Source: JBMOOG01 sp049324535 (GTDB lineage Bacteria > Pseudomonadota > Alphaproteobacteria > Rhodobacterales > Rhodobacteraceae). Taken from it: DNA of 64,000 nucleotides. Each line of letters opens with the position of its first letter. Positions within the stretch are counted from its first letter, which is position 1. The notes below the pieces were generated by a model. That model was not told the DNA's origin and ran no database searches. It was given only the letters and a program-made list of their open reading frames with translations. Positions 63,258-64,000 of this stretch are shown here, piece by piece. Both the position numbers and the translations under genes were made by a program. Where the stretch lies: assembly GCA_049324535.1 (NCBI GenBank), contig JBMOOG010000013.1:1-64000 (forward strand), in the 5' to 3' direction.

Positions 63258-64000
63258 TCGCCGACGCCGGCCTGCGCCGCGGCGGCCTCGATCCGGGCCA
63301 GATCCTCGGGCCGGCCCTCGAACCGGGTCTTCGCCTCGCCGTAGATCGCCTTCGCGCGGTCCGTCTCGCCCAGCACACCGAGCGCGCCGATCAGCCGCGC
63401 CCAGTCCGAGGCCGGGCCGCCCTCGCTGGCCAGCCGGTCGTTCAGCTGATCGACCATGCCGCGGATCATCTGCTGGCGTTCCTCGGGCGTCATGTCGGCC
63501 GCGTTGGCCATGTCCTGCGCGGTCGGCCCCTTGCCGCCGGCGAAGGGTCCGCCGGCCATCGGCGCATCGGGGGGCGTGTAGTTCACCCCGGCGGCCGCGG
63601 CCAGCTCGCCGATCATCGCGCGCACCATCGGCACCCAGGGCGCGTCCTGCGGCCCCTTCTCGAGAAGTGTGCGCCAGATGCCGAAGGCGATGTCGGGGCG
63701 CCCGGTCTGGGCATGCATCAGCCCCTGATAGAAGCGCGACGTGCCGTCGTTGGGATCGAGCGCCAGCGCCTTGTCGATCTCGGCCTCGGCCTCGGGCGAC
63801 ACATAGCCGTCGGTCGCCATCACCATCAGGTCGGCCAGCGCCGCGTGATCCCCGGCACCGGCGGCCGCGCCCTTCAGCGCGATCACCGCCTGCTGCGCGG
63901 CGATCGCCGCGTCGAAGTTTCCGAGCCGCGCCTCGTTCTGCGCCAGAAGCGACTGGCCGGTGATGTCGTCGGGCCGGCTCTTCACGGTGGCGCGCAGCTT
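63254..64000 (-). CDS. ccmI: Cytochrome c biogenesis protein CcmI, C-terminal part
   Basis: The last 248 residues of a longer protein that enters from the right edge. The visible part is helical with TPR-like repeats: 'DITGQSLLAQNEARLGNFDA', 'AEAEIDKALALDPNDGTSRF', 'QTGRPDIAFGIWRTLLEKGP' and 'ARLIGALGVLGETDRAKAIY'. This matches the periplasmic TPR domain of CcmI, which delivers apocytochrome c to the heme ligation complex. The domain and the coupling with ruvX fit Rhodobacterales gene order. Its N-terminal membrane helices are outside the window. Confidence 0.85.
   Translation of the reverse strand, partial: KLRATVKSRPDDITGQSLLAQNEARLGNFDAAIAAQQAVIALKGAAAGAGDHAALADLMVMATDGYVSPEAEAEIDKALALDPNDGTSRFYQGLMHAQTGRPDIAFGIWRTLLEKGPQDAPWVPMVRAMIGELAAAAGVNYTPPDAPMAGGPFAGGKGPTAQDMANAADMTPEERQQMIRGMVDQLNDRLASEGGPASDWARLIGALGVLGETDRAKAIYGEAKTRFEGRPEDLARIEAAAAQAGVGE

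Overview
This 64 kb window is very GC-rich and reads as chromosomal DNA of an alphaproteobacterium of the Rhodobacterales (Rhodobacter/Paracoccus relatives). The evidence is the isc-suf operon layout, a GAAC-N7-GAAC LexA box in front of recA, a CckA hybrid kinase with a CtrA-type box in front of it, a CryB-type iron-sulfur photolyase, and a CcmI gene at the right edge. The genus cannot be fixed from sequence alone. I see no phage, IS element, CRISPR array or plasmid function. There is one assembly gap of 10 N followed by a long C run (5060-5145).

Left part (1-25 kb): housekeeping genes in short units. These are the 5' end of gap with a 47-residue small membrane protein upstream, tkt, a coiled-coil/zapA/MliC-like operon, grxD-bolA, guaB beside a class I amidotransferase, an rRNA methyltransferase, cckA, recA, alaS, nat with a divergent LysR/OsmC pair, typA and icd. 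Four copies of an intergenic element (CTTCTT...AAATACCCC plus a GC hairpin) each lie exactly between two convergent genes and probably act as two-way terminators. A 22-bp tandem repeat lies behind cckA.

Iron-sulfur and respiration (25-38 kb): a hydrolase/small protein/HD-domain operon runs away from iscR. The iscR-csd-sufB-ybjQ-orf-sufC-sufD-orf-yip1-sufS operon starts from a promoter whose -10 lies in an Irr-type iron box. IscR has only one cysteine. The operon is followed by an octaheme cytochrome c (Otr family) and a b-type membrane cytochrome with their own promoter and an overlapping inverted repeat. Then comes tRNA-Arg(CCG).

Sugar catabolism (38-60.5 kb): a myo-inositol cluster with an Asp-box repeat protein, an extra Gfo/Idh dehydrogenase, two LacI-type regulators, an ABC importer, two TIM-barrel isomerase-like genes, iolG, iolC (fused to DUF2090), iolD, iolE and iolB. 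A shared TGATG-N6-CATCA operator lies before the dehydrogenase and before the importer. After a photolyase/DUF2256/SDR operon on the other strand comes an IclR regulator divergent from SDR-dgoK-dgoA, which is the lower part of an oxidative galactose-type pathway.

Right edge (60.5-64 kb): dusA, a TauE/SafE exporter, and on the minus strand ccmI (partial)-ruvX-DUF1289.
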